NCBI RefSeq assembly: GCF_030816475.1 | Contig: NZ_JAUSXF010000001.1 | Span: forward strand, 4,526,001 to 4,590,000 | Source: Arthrobacter pascens | GTDB lineage: Bacteria > Actinomycetota > Actinomycetes > Actinomycetales > Micrococcaceae | Direction of reading: 5' to 3' | DNA length: 64,000 nt | Shown here: positions 1 through 8,299 of the stretch, one piece after another | How the letters are laid out: each line of letters starts with the position of its first letter | How positions within the stretch are numbered: position 1 is the first letter of the stretch | Translations under genes and position numbers: made by a program | Notes under the pieces: model-generated | Database searches by the model: none | Told to the model about the DNA's origin: nothing | The model's input: the letters and a program-made list of their open reading frames with translations, nothing else

Positions 1-800
1 ACGCCATCAACGCCACGGACATCCTGCGAGACGAAATTGCCGCGCTGTGGGATGACGCCGCGGGTTCCCTCGACTCCCTGGCGGTGTTTGCGAATACCGC
101 CGTGGACCGGATCGTCCCCAACCAGGACGCCGGGCAGGGCCTGGACGTCACGGTGGAAACCTTCTACGAATGGGTTATCGACCGGAAACCCTTTGCCGGG
201 GCGCCGCCTGCCATCCCCGGGGCGACCTTCGTTGAGGACCTGGCCCCCTATATCGAGCGGAAGCTTTTCACCGTGAACACAGGCCACGCCGCCGCGGCGT
301 ACTTCGGATTCGAGGCCGGCCTGGAGAAGCTCTCGGATGCCATGGCCGACCAGGATGTTGCCGAGGACGTCCGGGCGGTCCTTGAAGAGACCAAGCAGCT
401 CCTGGTTTCCAAACACGGCTTCAGCAACGAGGAACAGGAAGCCTACGTCCAGAAGATCCTGGTCAGGTTCTCCAACCCGTACCTACCGGACACTGTCAGC
501 CGGGTGGGCCGGGCCCCGCTGCGGAAACTCAGCCGCAATGAACGGTTCATCGGACCGGCCGCTGAACTCGCCGAACGCGGTATTGTCCCGGAGGCGCTCC
601 TCGGCGCAATCGCCGCTGCCCTCCGGTTCAACGACCCCGCCGATGCCGAAGCGACTGAACTGGCGCAGATCCTGGCCTCGTCCACGCCTGCAGAGGCGAC
701 GGCGCGGATCACGGGCCTGACGCCGGAACATCCCCTCTTCGACGCCGTGTCCACCCTCGTCGAGGAACGCCAGGCGGAACCCGCCAAGGCCCCGGCCTGA
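1..800 (+). CDS. mtlD: Mannitol-1-phosphate 5-dehydrogenase, C-terminal part
   Basis: The gene enters the window in frame 3, so its N-terminal NAD-binding half is missing. It would oxidise mannitol-1-phosphate to fructose-6-phosphate with NAD+ in the cytoplasm, after PTS uptake of mannitol. The visible part carries family hallmarks: NTAVDRIVPNQ near the start, then RKLFTVNTGHAAAAYFG, the stretch containing the conserved substrate-binding Asn and His of the long-chain mannitol dehydrogenase group, followed by the all-helical C-terminal domain with NPYLPDTVSRVGRAPLRKLS. The end is a normal TGA at 798-800, followed by a strong hairpin. Mannitol PTS genes would be expected just left of the window (inference). 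Another polyol-phosphate dehydrogenase is possible but less likely. Confidence 0.88.
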   Translation, partial: AINATDILRDEIAALWDDAAGSLDSLAVFANTAVDRIVPNQDAGQGLDVTVETFYEWVIDRKPFAGAPPAIPGATFVEDLAPYIERKLFTVNTGHAAAAYFGFEAGLEKLSDAMADQDVAEDVRAVLEETKQLLVSKHGFSNEEQEAYVQKILVRFSNPYLPDTVSRVGRAPLRKLSRNERFIGPAAELAERGIVPEALLGAIAAALRFNDPADAEATELAQILASSTPAEATARITGLTPEHPLFDAVSTLVEERQAEPAKAPA

Positions 801-833
801 CACCGCCGCACGTAACCACGATTTCGGCAAACA

Positions 834-868
834 ACGACGCCGGCACTCAACGTGAGTGCCGGCGTCGT
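834..868. terminator. Terminator hairpin after mtlD
   Basis: Perfect 16-bp arms (834-849 and 853-868) close a 3-base loop. It starts 33 bp after the mtlD stop. There is no clear T-tract, as is common in high-GC actinobacteria. Confidence 0.75.
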
Positions 869-924
869 GCGTCTGTAGGTCGCCTTCTCCCTGCCCGCCA
901 CGTCTGGTGTGGAATGCTGGTTAG

Positions 925-1446
925 GTGACCCGGAACCCAGATGCCCTGCCCCCTCTGCTTACCCGCGACGTCGACGCCGGAACGTTCCGCCTGCGGCACG
1001 CGACCCGCTCGGATGTGCTGGCGATCGTGCAGCTGCTAGCCGATGACTCTCTCGGTGCCGGCCGCGAAAGCGTGGAGGATCTTGCCCCTTATGTGAGGGC
1101 GTTTGAAGCGATCGACGCCGATCCATGCCACGTGCTGGCCGTGGGCGAACTGATGCCCGCCGGTGCGGATTCCGGGCCGGTGGTGGCGACGTTCCAGCTG
1201 AGTTTCCTTCCGGGCATCTCGCGGCGCGGTTCCTGGCGCTCGCAGATCGAGGGCGTCCGGGTGACCGGCGACCTCCGCGGCCAGGGCATAGGCAACATCA
1301 TGCTCCAATGGGCCATCGACGAATCCAGGCGCCGCGGCTGCGGGCACATGCAGCTGACCACCCATAAAACCAGGACGGACGCGCACAGGTTCTATCAGCG
1401 GCTGGGCTTTGACGCCAGCCATGAGGGCATGAAGCTGACCTTGTGA
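925..1446 (+). CDS. GNAT family N-acetyltransferase
   Basis: A 173-residue protein with a single Gcn5-related acetyltransferase domain. The acetyl-CoA pyrophosphate-binding loop is visible as RGQGIGNIM near residues 119-127, preceded by the strand GVRVTGDL and followed by the late motif HRFYQRLGFDASHEGMKL that ends the fold. It would transfer acetyl from acetyl-CoA to an unknown amine or protein N-terminus. The start is GTG at 925; no good ribosome binding site precedes it, so an alternative start is possible. It is read alone, 40 bp ahead of the MarR-type regulator in the same direction. The substrate cannot be told from sequence. Confidence 0.85.
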   Translation: MTRNPDALPPLLTRDVDAGTFRLRHATRSDVLAIVQLLADDSLGAGRESVEDLAPYVRAFEAIDADPCHVLAVGELMPAGADSGPVVATFQLSFLPGISRRGSWRSQIEGVRVTGDLRGQGIGNIMLQWAIDESRRRGCGHMQLTTHKTRTDAHRFYQRLGFDASHEGMKLTL

Positions 1447-1448
1447 CT

Positions 1449-1484
1449 TTGACGGTAAGGGCACCTGACTCTTAGGCTGCCTAA
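1449..1484 (+). promoter_or_regulatory. Promoter and palindromic operator of the MarR gene
   Basis: TTGACG at 1449-1454 and TAGGCT at 1473-1478 are 18 bp apart. The -10 lies inside a perfect odd palindrome TTAGGCTGCCTAA at 1472-1484 that ends 2 bp before the ATG at 1487. No Shine-Dalgarno sequence fits between, so the transcript is probably near-leaderless and self-repressed. This is inference from layout. Confidence 0.5.
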
Positions 1485-1486
1485 CG

Positions 1487-1951
1487 ATGGATACTTCCGA
1501 TCGGGACTTTGGGCTGCATGAGGACACGGGGCTGCGTGAGCTCGCCCGCGATTTCCGCGAAGCCCTCCGCCACAGTGTCTACCTGTTACGCCGCCTGGAC
1601 GGCGACGGTGAACTCAGCGCAGCCCAGCTGAGCACCCTGAAGATGCTGCTTGACGGCGAGGTGCGGGTCGGGGAGATTGCCCGGAACCTGGGGGTCAAGG
1701 TGCCCAGCGCCACGGAGCAGATCATCAGGCTCGAGCGGGCAGGACTCGCGCGCCGGAAGCCGGATCCTGATGATTCCCGTGCCGTCCGCGTGATGCTTAC
1801 TGCTGAAGGAAGGGCCGCCGTCGACTCCGCCAATGAGCGGCGCACAGCAGTCATGGCGGGCATCCTCAGCTCCCTCAGTGACCAGGACCGAAGGGCCCTG
1901 GCGGCTGCCCTCCCCGTCATCGACAAAGTCAACGCCACGCTTCGCGCCTGA
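1487..1951 (+). CDS. MarR family transcriptional regulator
   Basis: A 154-residue winged-helix regulator. Helices around residues 35-75 (ELSAAQLSTLKMLLDGEVRVGEIARNLGVKVPSATEQIIRLERAGLARRKPDPDDSRAVRVMLTAEG) match the MarR DNA-binding domain, including the wing with DSRAVRVMLT. MarR proteins act as dimers that usually repress an adjacent exporter and let go on ligand binding. It is convergent with a DHA2-type drug exporter at 2112-3764 across a shared terminator, which makes that exporter the natural target. A palindrome sits directly ahead of the ATG, suggesting autoregulation, but the inverted repeat at the exporter promoter (3799-3821) has a different sequence, so joint control is not proven. 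Confidence 0.88.
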   Translation: MDTSDRDFGLHEDTGLRELARDFREALRHSVYLLRRLDGDGELSAAQLSTLKMLLDGEVRVGEIARNLGVKVPSATEQIIRLERAGLARRKPDPDDSRAVRVMLTAEGRAAVDSANERRTAVMAGILSSLSDQDRRALAAALPVIDKVNATLRA

Positions 1952-2045
1952 TTGTGCCCTCTACCCATCGGTGCCCTCGCCGTCACACAGGGCACGCTTT
2001 TGGGTCTGCCTCAAGATGGCGAGCCCGGTATCCCGGTAAAAGGGA

Positions 2046-2076
2046 ACGGCAGGCAGTCCAAAAGACTGCCTGCCGT
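2046..2076. terminator. Bidirectional terminator between MarR and MFS genes
   Basis: Perfect 13-bp arms (2046-2058, 2064-2076) around the loop CAAAA lie between two convergent genes, 95 bp after the MarR stop and 35 bp beyond the MFS stop. Confidence 0.8.
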
Positions 2077-2111
2077 GACGCTTAGCCGGACCGCGCCGGA
2101 ACCAGAATGGG

Positions 2112-3764
2112 TCAGTGGGCCGGGACCGCCTCTTTTGCAGCGGCCTTCGGGTCCGTCAGCTTCTTGTTCGGCAGAGCGAAGCTGATGAGGAATGCGACGC
2201 CGGTGAGCACTGCAGCGGTGATCATCACGGTGTCGATGGCGTAGGCAAAGCCCTCGGTGATGGGCCGGGTAAGGGCGCTGTTGGCCGTGTGCAGCCAGCT
2301 GGTGTCGTTGAGCGAATCGTTGGACGCGCCGTTCTGGAAGAACTCGTAGAGCTTGGCGTTGGCGGGGTCAGCTGCGACGGCGGGATCCTTAAGGACGGCC
2401 AGGTAGTCCGCGTTCTGCATGGCTGATTTCATGCCGTCGGCAATCCGGTTCGCGGCCAGGCTGAACAGCAGGGAGATGAACACGGCCGTGCCGACGGCTC
2501 CGCCCATGGAACGGAAGAATGCGGCCGAGGAGGTTCCCACGCCCATGTCCTTCGGCGGGACGGAAACCTGCATGGCCAGGGTGAGCGGCTGCATGCAGAA
2601 ACCCAGGCCCATGCCGAAGAACACGGCGATCAGGCCAGGGACCCACAGTCCGGTGTCCACGCCCAGCGACAAGCCCATCACCAGGGCGGCTGCCGTCAGG
2701 ATGGCCGTGCCCATGATGGGGAAGATCCGGTACGTCCCGGACGCGGAGATGGTGCGGCCTGCTGTGATGGAGCCCGTGAGGATGCCGACGGTGAACGTGA
2801 TCATCATGAGGCCGGCCTGCGTGGGGGTGAGACCCTTGACGAGCTGGAGGTACATGGGGAGCATCGCGATAGCGCCGAACATGCCGATGCCGATGATGAA
2901 GTTCAGCAGCGACGACAAACCGAAGGTGACGTTCTTGAACAGCCGGAGCGGGATCAGGGCGTAGTCCCCGGCGCGCTTTTCAGCCAGCAGGAACCAGAGG
3001 ATGCCCACAACGCCCAAACCGTAGCAGAGGAAGGAATTCACCGAGGTCCAGCCCCAGGTCCGGCCCTGTTCCGCCACAAGGAGCAGGGGCACAATCGCCA
3101 GGGTGATCGCTGCGGCGCCCCAGTAGTCGATCTTCTGCTTTACATGCTTTGAGGGCAGGTGCAGGAAGAGGAACACCACGGTCAGTGCGGCCAGGCCGAT
3201 GGGCAGGTTGATGAAGAATACCCAGCGCCAGCCGTCGAAACCCAGGATGGTGGCTGACCCGGCAAAGGCGCCGCCCACCACCGGACCCAGCACCGAGGAG
3301 ATGCCGAACACGGACATGAAGTAACCCTGGAACTTGGCACGGTCCTTCAGCGAGACGATGTCGCCGATGATGGTCAGCGCGAGGGCCAGCAGGCCGCCTG
3401 CGCCGAGTCCCTGAACGCCGCGGGCGATGGCGAGTTCGGTCATGGAATGCACGGAACCGGCGTAGAGGGAGCCCACCAGGAAGATCGCAATGGCCGTCAG
3501 GTACAGGGGGCGCCGGCCGAAGATGTCGCTCAGCTTGCCGTAGAGCGGCGTGCTGACGGTGGAGGTGATGAGGTAGGCCGTGGTGGCCCAGGCCTGCAGG
3601 GAGAGCCCGTCCAGGTCGTTGGCGATGGTGTAGATCGAGGTGGACACGATGGTCTGGTCCAGGGATGCCAGGAACATGCCGAGCATGAGTCCCACCATGA
3701 CAGTGATGATCTGACGCTGGGTCAGGGTTTCGCCGGCGGCTCGCACGGCGGTGGCTTTGGACAT
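2112..3764 (-). CDS. MFS multidrug exporter, DHA2 (EmrB/QacA) type
   Basis: A 550-residue inner membrane protein with about 14 hydrophobic segments, the size and topology of DHA2 drug:proton antiporters. The N-terminal segment MLGMFLASLDQTIVSTSIYTIANDL and motif A GKLSDIFGRRPLYL (about residue 75-88) are typical, as is motif C in the GISSVLGPVVGGAF region. The start is taken at the ATG at 3764 because TCTGGAG stands 6 bases ahead; the reading frame stays open to 3794 but without a site. It is convergent with a MarR regulator, fitting regulated efflux of toxic compounds. An inverted repeat lies in its promoter region. The substrate is unknown. Confidence 0.9.
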   Translation of the reverse strand: MSKATAVRAAGETLTQRQIITVMVGLMLGMFLASLDQTIVSTSIYTIANDLDGLSLQAWATTAYLITSTVSTPLYGKLSDIFGRRPLYLTAIAIFLVGSLYAGSVHSMTELAIARGVQGLGAGGLLALALTIIGDIVSLKDRAKFQGYFMSVFGISSVLGPVVGGAFAGSATILGFDGWRWVFFINLPIGLAALTVVFLFLHLPSKHVKQKIDYWGAAAITLAIVPLLLVAEQGRTWGWTSVNSFLCYGLGVVGILWFLLAEKRAGDYALIPLRLFKNVTFGLSSLLNFIIGIGMFGAIAMLPMYLQLVKGLTPTQAGLMMITFTVGILTGSITAGRTISASGTYRIFPIMGTAILTAAALVMGLSLGVDTGLWVPGLIAVFFGMGLGFCMQPLTLAMQVSVPPKDMGVGTSSAAFFRSMGGAVGTAVFISLLFSLAANRIADGMKSAMQNADYLAVLKDPAVAADPANAKLYEFFQNGASNDSLNDTSWLHTANSALTRPITEGFAYAIDTVMITAAVLTGVAFLISFALPNKKLTDPKAAAKEAVPAH

Positions 3765-3798
3765 GACTGCTCCAGAGGAAGAAAAGGGAAACAAGCTT

Positions 3799-3821
3799 GA
3801 TAGTTGCTTTCAGTAACTATC
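3799..3821 (-). promoter_or_regulatory. Inverted repeat operator upstream of the DHA2 exporter
   Basis: GATAGTT at 3799-3805 and AACTATC at 3815-3821 are exact inverse copies 9 bp apart, 34 bp upstream of the exporter ATG. On the minus strand a TAAGAT -10-like box abuts the site. Layout suits a MarR or TetR-type repressor. Confidence 0.5.
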
Positions 3822-3938
3822 TTACTTCCCGATTTGTTCCTCCCTGCCCATCTTTTTTCCTGTTGAGGTTCGAGACGGGTTGGATCCCCGCGCTAAACGC
3901 TGGCCTGAGCGCGGGGACCGGTGTTCACTGCGGCCGGA

Positions 3939-4436
3939 TCAGCGCTCCACCAGGATGCCGTCCGGGTCGCACCAGATCATGACGCCGGCACGGATGGTCA
4001 CGTCCGCGATCTGTACGTCCACGTCCACCTCGCCTGCGCCCGCCTTGGCGCTCTTGCGCGGGTTGCTTCCCAGCGCCTTGACCCCCAGTTCCAGCCGCGC
4101 GATCGCCTCCCGGTCACGGACAGCTCCGTTAATGACGACGCCGGCCCAGCCGTTTGCCACGGCGCTTTCGGCGATCATGTCGCCCATCAGGGCCGTGCCC
4201 AGCGAGCCGCCGCCGTCCACCACCAGGACGGCGCCATTGCCCGGGCCTGCCAGCGTGGATTTCACCAGCGCGTTGTCCTGGAAGCAGCGGATGGTGCGGA
4301 CCGGGCCGCTGAAGTGTGAATGGCCGCCCAGGGACTGGAATTGAAGCGATACTGATGCCAGCTCCTCCCCGCGCTCATCGTAGAGATCGGCGGTGTTGAC
4401 TGCCGGGCTGGACTGGTTTTCGGCGGCTGCGGTCAT
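3939..4436 (-). CDS. RraA family protein (HMG/CHA aldolase or RNase E regulator-like)
   Basis: A 165-residue protein matching the RraA/menG family: an N-terminal TADLYDER, then GPVRTIRCFQDN, LVVDGGGSLGTALMGDMIAESAVANGWAGVVINGAVRD and a short Asn/Pro turn before the end. The G-D-x-x...N-G-x-x-R-D pattern supplies the metal and keto-acid site of the class II 4-hydroxy-4-methyl-2-oxoglutarate aldolases, so it may be an aldolase/oxaloacetate decarboxylase, or an RNase E inhibitor homologue; sequence alone does not decide. The start at 4436 is chosen for AGGAGA 5 bases upstream; the frame runs much further but without coding character. It is divergent from the MFS gene at 4566. Confidence 0.85.
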   Translation of the reverse strand: MTAAAENQSSPAVNTADLYDERGEELASVSLQFQSLGGHSHFSGPVRTIRCFQDNALVKSTLAGPGNGAVLVVDGGGSLGTALMGDMIAESAVANGWAGVVINGAVRDREAIARLELGVKALGSNPRKSAKAGAGEVDVDVQIADVTIRAGVMIWCDPDGILVER

Positions 4437-4565
4437 GGGTTCTCCTAGCTGGACAGTGTCTTCGAAGGCTACGCCCGCAGGCAATGTGCCGTATGACAAG
4501 CGAGGCGGTGATGCCCACGATAGTCTGATTTCCAGAACCGACAACTGTTCCGGGGGGAGCCAGTC

Positions 4566-5882
4566 ATGAGCTTGTCCGACATGCCCGGAGCAGTGCCGGA
4601 CCCGGCTGCCTTCGGCAGGCAACCGGCAGGAACGCCGACGACGGCCCTGGCGGAACCGGTGCAGCGTGTCCGCCCGCTGTGGATCACCGGCCTGGTGCTG
4701 GTCAACCTTGGCATCAATGCGGCCTTCTTCGGACCCATCCAGGTGCTTCTGGGCCAGCAGGCGGCCCACTTTAGCGACAACGACAAAGAAGCCATCCTGG
4801 CCCTGGTCACTGGCGCCGGAGCCGCGGTGTCCCTGGTGGCCAATCCGTTGTTCGGGGCGCTCAGCGACCGCACCAAATCGCGGCTGGGACGGCGCGTCCC
4901 GTGGGTTCTCTTCGGAGCGATCCTGGGGGCAGCCGCGCTGATTGCGCTCGCGGGTGCCCCTACCGTGGCCATCATGACCGTTCTCTGGTGCCTGGTCCAG
5001 GCCGGATGCAACAGCGCCTACGCCGCCATCACCGCTGCGATCCCGGACCGCGTGCCGGTTCCGCAGCGAGCCACGGTCGGCGGCCTGGCGGCCATGGGCC
5101 AGACGGTGGGAATCCTCGCCGGCGCCGTGATTGCTGCCGCCGTCAGCGGAAATTTCGCGGCAGGCTACTGGATTTGTGCCGCAGCGCTCCCCGCCGGCGT
5201 CGTGCTCTATTTCCTGAGGAGCGACGACGTTCCCCTCCCTGTGGCGATGCGTCCGCCCTTCAGCCTTTCCGCCTTTGCCAGGGGCTTTTGGATTTCGCCG
5301 GCGGCCTACCCGGACTTCGCGTGGGCCTGGCTCACGCGCCTGCTGGTGAACATTGGCAACCACATGGTGACGCTGTACCTGCTGTTCTTCCTGACTGATG
5401 CCGTGCACCTGAAGGAGACGCAGGGAATCGAGCCCGAGTTCGGCGTGCTGGTCCTCACCGGCCTCTATGCGGTGATGGTCATCGTCACCAGCATCACGGG
5501 CGGTCTGCTCAGTGACCGGGTGGGCAGGCGCAAGCCGCTAGTGATTGCGTCGTCGGTGATCATTGCCGTGGCTTCGCTGATCCTGGCGTTTGCGCCTACC
5601 TGGCCGGGGGCCATCACGGGAGCCATTGTCCTTGGAATCGGTTTCGGCGCGTACCTGGCCGTGGATTTCGCGCTCATCACCCAGGTGCTCCCCACTGCCC
5701 TGGACCGTGGCAAGGATCTGGGTGTGATCAATATCGCCAGTTCCCTGCCGCAAGTCCTGGCGCCGCTCATCGCCTTCCCCTTCGTGAAGCTGTGGGGAGG
5801 CTACGTTGCGCTGTACGTGGCCGCCGCGGTCATCGGCATGCTGGGTGCCGTTTTCGTGGTCAAAATCAAAGGAGTTGACTAA
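4566..5882 (+). CDS. MFS transporter, SLC45/sugar-cation symporter-like
   Basis: A 438-residue membrane protein with about 12 transmembrane segments after a 35-residue hydrophilic, proline/alanine-rich N-terminus. The loop GALSDRTKSRLGRRVPWVLFGAI (near residue 100) is the characteristic motif of the SLC45/GPH-like branch of the MFS, which moves sugars or related solutes with a cation; a second copy SDRVGRRKPLVIASS opens the C-terminal half. GGGGGAG stands 5 bases ahead of the ATG. A TetR gene follows about 100 bp downstream in the same direction and may control it. Substrate unknown. Confidence 0.85.
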   Translation: MSLSDMPGAVPDPAAFGRQPAGTPTTALAEPVQRVRPLWITGLVLVNLGINAAFFGPIQVLLGQQAAHFSDNDKEAILALVTGAGAAVSLVANPLFGALSDRTKSRLGRRVPWVLFGAILGAAALIALAGAPTVAIMTVLWCLVQAGCNSAYAAITAAIPDRVPVPQRATVGGLAAMGQTVGILAGAVIAAAVSGNFAAGYWICAAALPAGVVLYFLRSDDVPLPVAMRPPFSLSAFARGFWISPAAYPDFAWAWLTRLLVNIGNHMVTLYLLFFLTDAVHLKETQGIEPEFGVLVLTGLYAVMVIVTSITGGLLSDRVGRRKPLVIASSVIIAVASLILAFAPTWPGAITGAIVLGIGFGAYLAVDFALITQVLPTALDRGKDLGVINIASSLPQVLAPLIAFPFVKLWGGYVALYVAAAVIGMLGAVFVVKIKGVD

Positions 5883-5979
5883 TTATGCGACGAAAGGGTG
5901 CCGTATAGTTGGACCGGATTGCAGGCGGAACGGGATGGGGGTTCGCCTGGCCGCTGCACCATAAAAACACAACCCCGGA

Positions 5980-6594
5980 ATGCTGATGCCCGAGACCATT
6001 TCAGACCATCCGCCCATGGCCGCCCGCCCATCCGCTCCACGCCAGCAGTTGCGCTATGCCAGGATTCTTGAGGCCGCCGCAGGGTTCGCCCGCAAGGGGC
6101 TTGATTCGGTGGATCTGTCCGAGGTCGCGGCGAAGGCGGATGTCCCGTTGGGGACGCTGTACAGGTACTTTCCCTCACCCACCCACCTGATGCTGGCCCT
6201 GTACCGCCACCAGCTGGATGAGCTGCATGGCGCCGCGCGCAACGCCGCCGCACGATTCCGGGGCCGGGCTCTTGCCGGCGTGGTCATGGAGATTTTCCAC
6301 ATGAGGGTGATGCAGCCCGCCGTCGAGCAGTGCCTGACCCGCGGCGTCTATCTCAAGGACCAGGACACCACGGCACTGCTGCGGGAGATCGACGCCTTGG
6401 GCGAACAGGCTGTGGCCTCAGCATGCAATGATGCGACGGCGGCCAGGGTCCTGCTTCTGACGGTCACTGGTCTGGTCCAGTCCGTCCGGAGCCGCCGGTT
6501 GTCCCTGTTCGAGGCGGAAGAAGACCTGAAAAAGGCCTGCGCGCTCCTCGTCCCGGCAGAATCGGCCGCCCATTCTTGGCACCAAACGGCGTAA
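5980..6594 (+). CDS. TetR family transcriptional regulator
   Basis: A 204-residue regulator with an N-terminal TetR helix-turn-helix: RYARILEAAAGFARKGLDSVDLSEVAAKADVPLGTLYRYFPSPTHLMLALY at about residues 25-75, then an all-helical ligand domain, similar in length to KstR-type lipid regulators. Two in-frame ATGs (5980 and 5986) are equally possible; neither has a strong ribosome binding site. It follows the MFS permease and precedes malic enzyme, either of which could be a target. Its stop codon overlaps the first base of the DasR-like palindrome at 6594. Confidence 0.85.
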   Translation: MLMPETISDHPPMAARPSAPRQQLRYARILEAAAGFARKGLDSVDLSEVAAKADVPLGTLYRYFPSPTHLMLALYRHQLDELHGAARNAAARFRGRALAGVVMEIFHMRVMQPAVEQCLTRGVYLKDQDTTALLREIDALGEQAVASACNDATAARVLLLTVTGLVQSVRSRRLSLFEAEEDLKKACALLVPAESAAHSWHQTA

Positions 6595-6609
6595 CTGGTC
6601 TAGACCAGT
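6594..6609. promoter_or_regulatory. Perfect DasR-type (dre) operator palindrome
   Basis: ACTGGTCTAGACCAGT is a perfect 16-bp palindrome and matches the published consensus of the GntR/HutC regulator DasR (ACTGGTCTAGACCAnT). It lies 275 bp ahead of the malic enzyme start. A second palindrome, TGATCCGGATCA, is at 6636-6647. Confidence 0.6.
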
Positions 6610-6883
6610 AAGGCCTTAAATCCGTCTTATTGGCATGATCCGGATCACAAAAGACCGGGACTAAACGTTTTGGCGGGCTCTTGGCAGCCGATGGTGTCAT
6701 TTCTGCCCCGTCCGCTCTGATTACCATTGCAGAACCGGAGTGGCTGGCAATCCGCATCTGCTACGACTTCACACCGGGCCCGCCACCCCTGGGCCCTGGG
6801 AAGCGCCAACCCACCACTTGAGCCTCCATGTGCTTGAGCCCTCATGCGCCGTGCGCCCACGGCTAGCCCCAGGAGACAAAGAC

Positions 6884-8083
6884 GTGTCCATTGACGCAAT
6901 CGCATCCATCGACAATTCCGCCGCCACAGCCCTGACAGAAGCAGAGATCTTCGACGCGCACCAGGGCGGCAAGCTCTCCATCACCAGCACGGTGCCGCTG
7001 TCCAACAAGCGTGACCTTTCCATCGCCTACACCCCGGGCGTCGCCGAGGTCAGCCGAGCCATCCACAATAAGCCTGAACTCGCCCGCACTCTTACCTGGG
7101 CCCAGCGCCTGGTGGTCGTGGTCAGCGACGGCACGGCGGTACTGGGACTTGGCAACATTGGAGCCAGCGCCTCGCTTCCCGTCATGGAGGGCAAGTCCGC
7201 CCTCTTCAAGACCTTCGGCGACCTGGATTCCATTCCGCTGGTCCTGAACACCACTGATGTCGATGAGATCGTGGAAACCCTTGTCCGGCTGCGTCCCAGC
7301 TTCGGCGCCGTGAACCTCGAGGACATCTCCGCACCCCGCTGCTTCGAGCTGGAGGAAAAGCTCATCGAGGCTCTGGACTGCCCGGTGATGCACGACGACC
7401 AGCACGGCACGGCAGTGGTTGCCCTTGCCGCCCTCACCAACGCCGCCAAGGTGACCGGCCGCGAACTCGAGGGCCTCCGCGTGGTGGTGTCCGGCGCAGG
7501 TGCCGCAGGCATCGCGGTCGCGGAAATCTTCCTCACCGCAGGCATCAAGGACGTCATCCTGCTCGATTCAAAGGGTGTCATCAACCGCGAGCGTGCGGAC
7601 ATCGCTGCCGATCCGGCCAGCAAGAAGGCCCAGATGGCGGAGCGCAGCAATCCCCGCGGCATCAGCGGCGGCCCGGGCGAGGCTCTGCTTGGCGCTGACG
7701 TGTTTGTCGGCGTTTCCTCCTCCAAGCTGGACGAGGAGCACCTGAAGCTGATGAACGAGGGCTCCATCGTGTTTGCCCTCTCCAACCCGGACCCGGAAGT
7801 CCTGCCGGAGGTGGCCGCCAAGTACGCCGCGGTGGTCGCAACCGGACGTAGTGACTTCCCCAACCAGATCAATAACGTCCTGGCTTTCCCCGGCATTTTC
7901 CGCGGCGCCCTGGATGCGGGTGCCCGCCGGATCACGCCAGCGATGAAACTTGCAGCTGCCCGCGCCATCGCCGGACTCGCGGAAGCTGACCTCTCCGCGG
8001 ATTACATCGTGCCCAGCCCGCTGGACCCGCGTGTGGCACCCGCGGTGACTGCCGCCGTCGCCGCCGCGGTGGAAGCGGAGTAG
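6884..8083 (+). CDS. NAD(P)-dependent malic enzyme
   Basis: A 399-residue, single-unit bacterial malic enzyme that decarboxylates malate to pyruvate with NAD(P)+. Visible landmarks: the substrate loop YTPGVAEVSRAI, VVSDGTAVLGLGNIGASASLPVMEGKSALFKTFGDLD, metal and malate residues in VNLEDISAPRCFELE and VMHDDQHGTAVV, then a Rossmann fold beginning VVSGAGAAGIAVAEIF and the late FPNQINNVLAFPGIFRGALD. The GTG at 6884 is chosen because AGGAGA stands 7 bases before it and the protein length then fits the family; an upstream extension in the same frame looks non-coding. It is transcribed alone and followed by a strong terminator. The dre-like palindrome far upstream suggests amino-sugar-linked control. 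Confidence 0.93.
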   Translation: MSIDAIASIDNSAATALTEAEIFDAHQGGKLSITSTVPLSNKRDLSIAYTPGVAEVSRAIHNKPELARTLTWAQRLVVVVSDGTAVLGLGNIGASASLPVMEGKSALFKTFGDLDSIPLVLNTTDVDEIVETLVRLRPSFGAVNLEDISAPRCFELEEKLIEALDCPVMHDDQHGTAVVALAALTNAAKVTGRELEGLRVVVSGAGAAGIAVAEIFLTAGIKDVILLDSKGVINRERADIAADPASKKAQMAERSNPRGISGGPGEALLGADVFVGVSSSKLDEEHLKLMNEGSIVFALSNPDPEVLPEVAAKYAAVVATGRSDFPNQINNVLAFPGIFRGALDAGARRITPAMKLAAARAIAGLAEADLSADYIVPSPLDPRVAPAVTAAVAAAVEAE

Positions 8084-8124
8084 CCTCCGCACTCAGCCAC
8101 TCAGCCAGCCAGCCTGTCAGGATT

Positions 8125-8166
8125 CCGACGGCGGCGCCTCCCGTGCTGGGGAGGCGCCGCCGTCGG
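8125..8166. terminator. Terminator after malic enzyme
   Basis: Perfect 18-bp arms (8125-8142, 8149-8166) with the 6-base loop GTGCTG, starting 41 bp after the stop. No T-tract follows. Confidence 0.8.
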
Positions 8167-8299
8167 TGGTTAACCGCGGGAAGCCCAACCGCCGGAGGGC
8201 AAGCTGCTGCAGGCGCGGCCGTCTGGGGTTAAACCGCGGGAAACCGGGCCGCTGGAGGCGGAGCCGGCGGGACAGCAACGCCGCCCTAAACTGGGGGTC

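Noticed and set aside
4437-5408. N-terminal extension of the RraA-like gene
   Set aside because: The frame is open but overlaps the divergent MFS gene and lies upstream of a good ribosome binding site for the 165-residue form.
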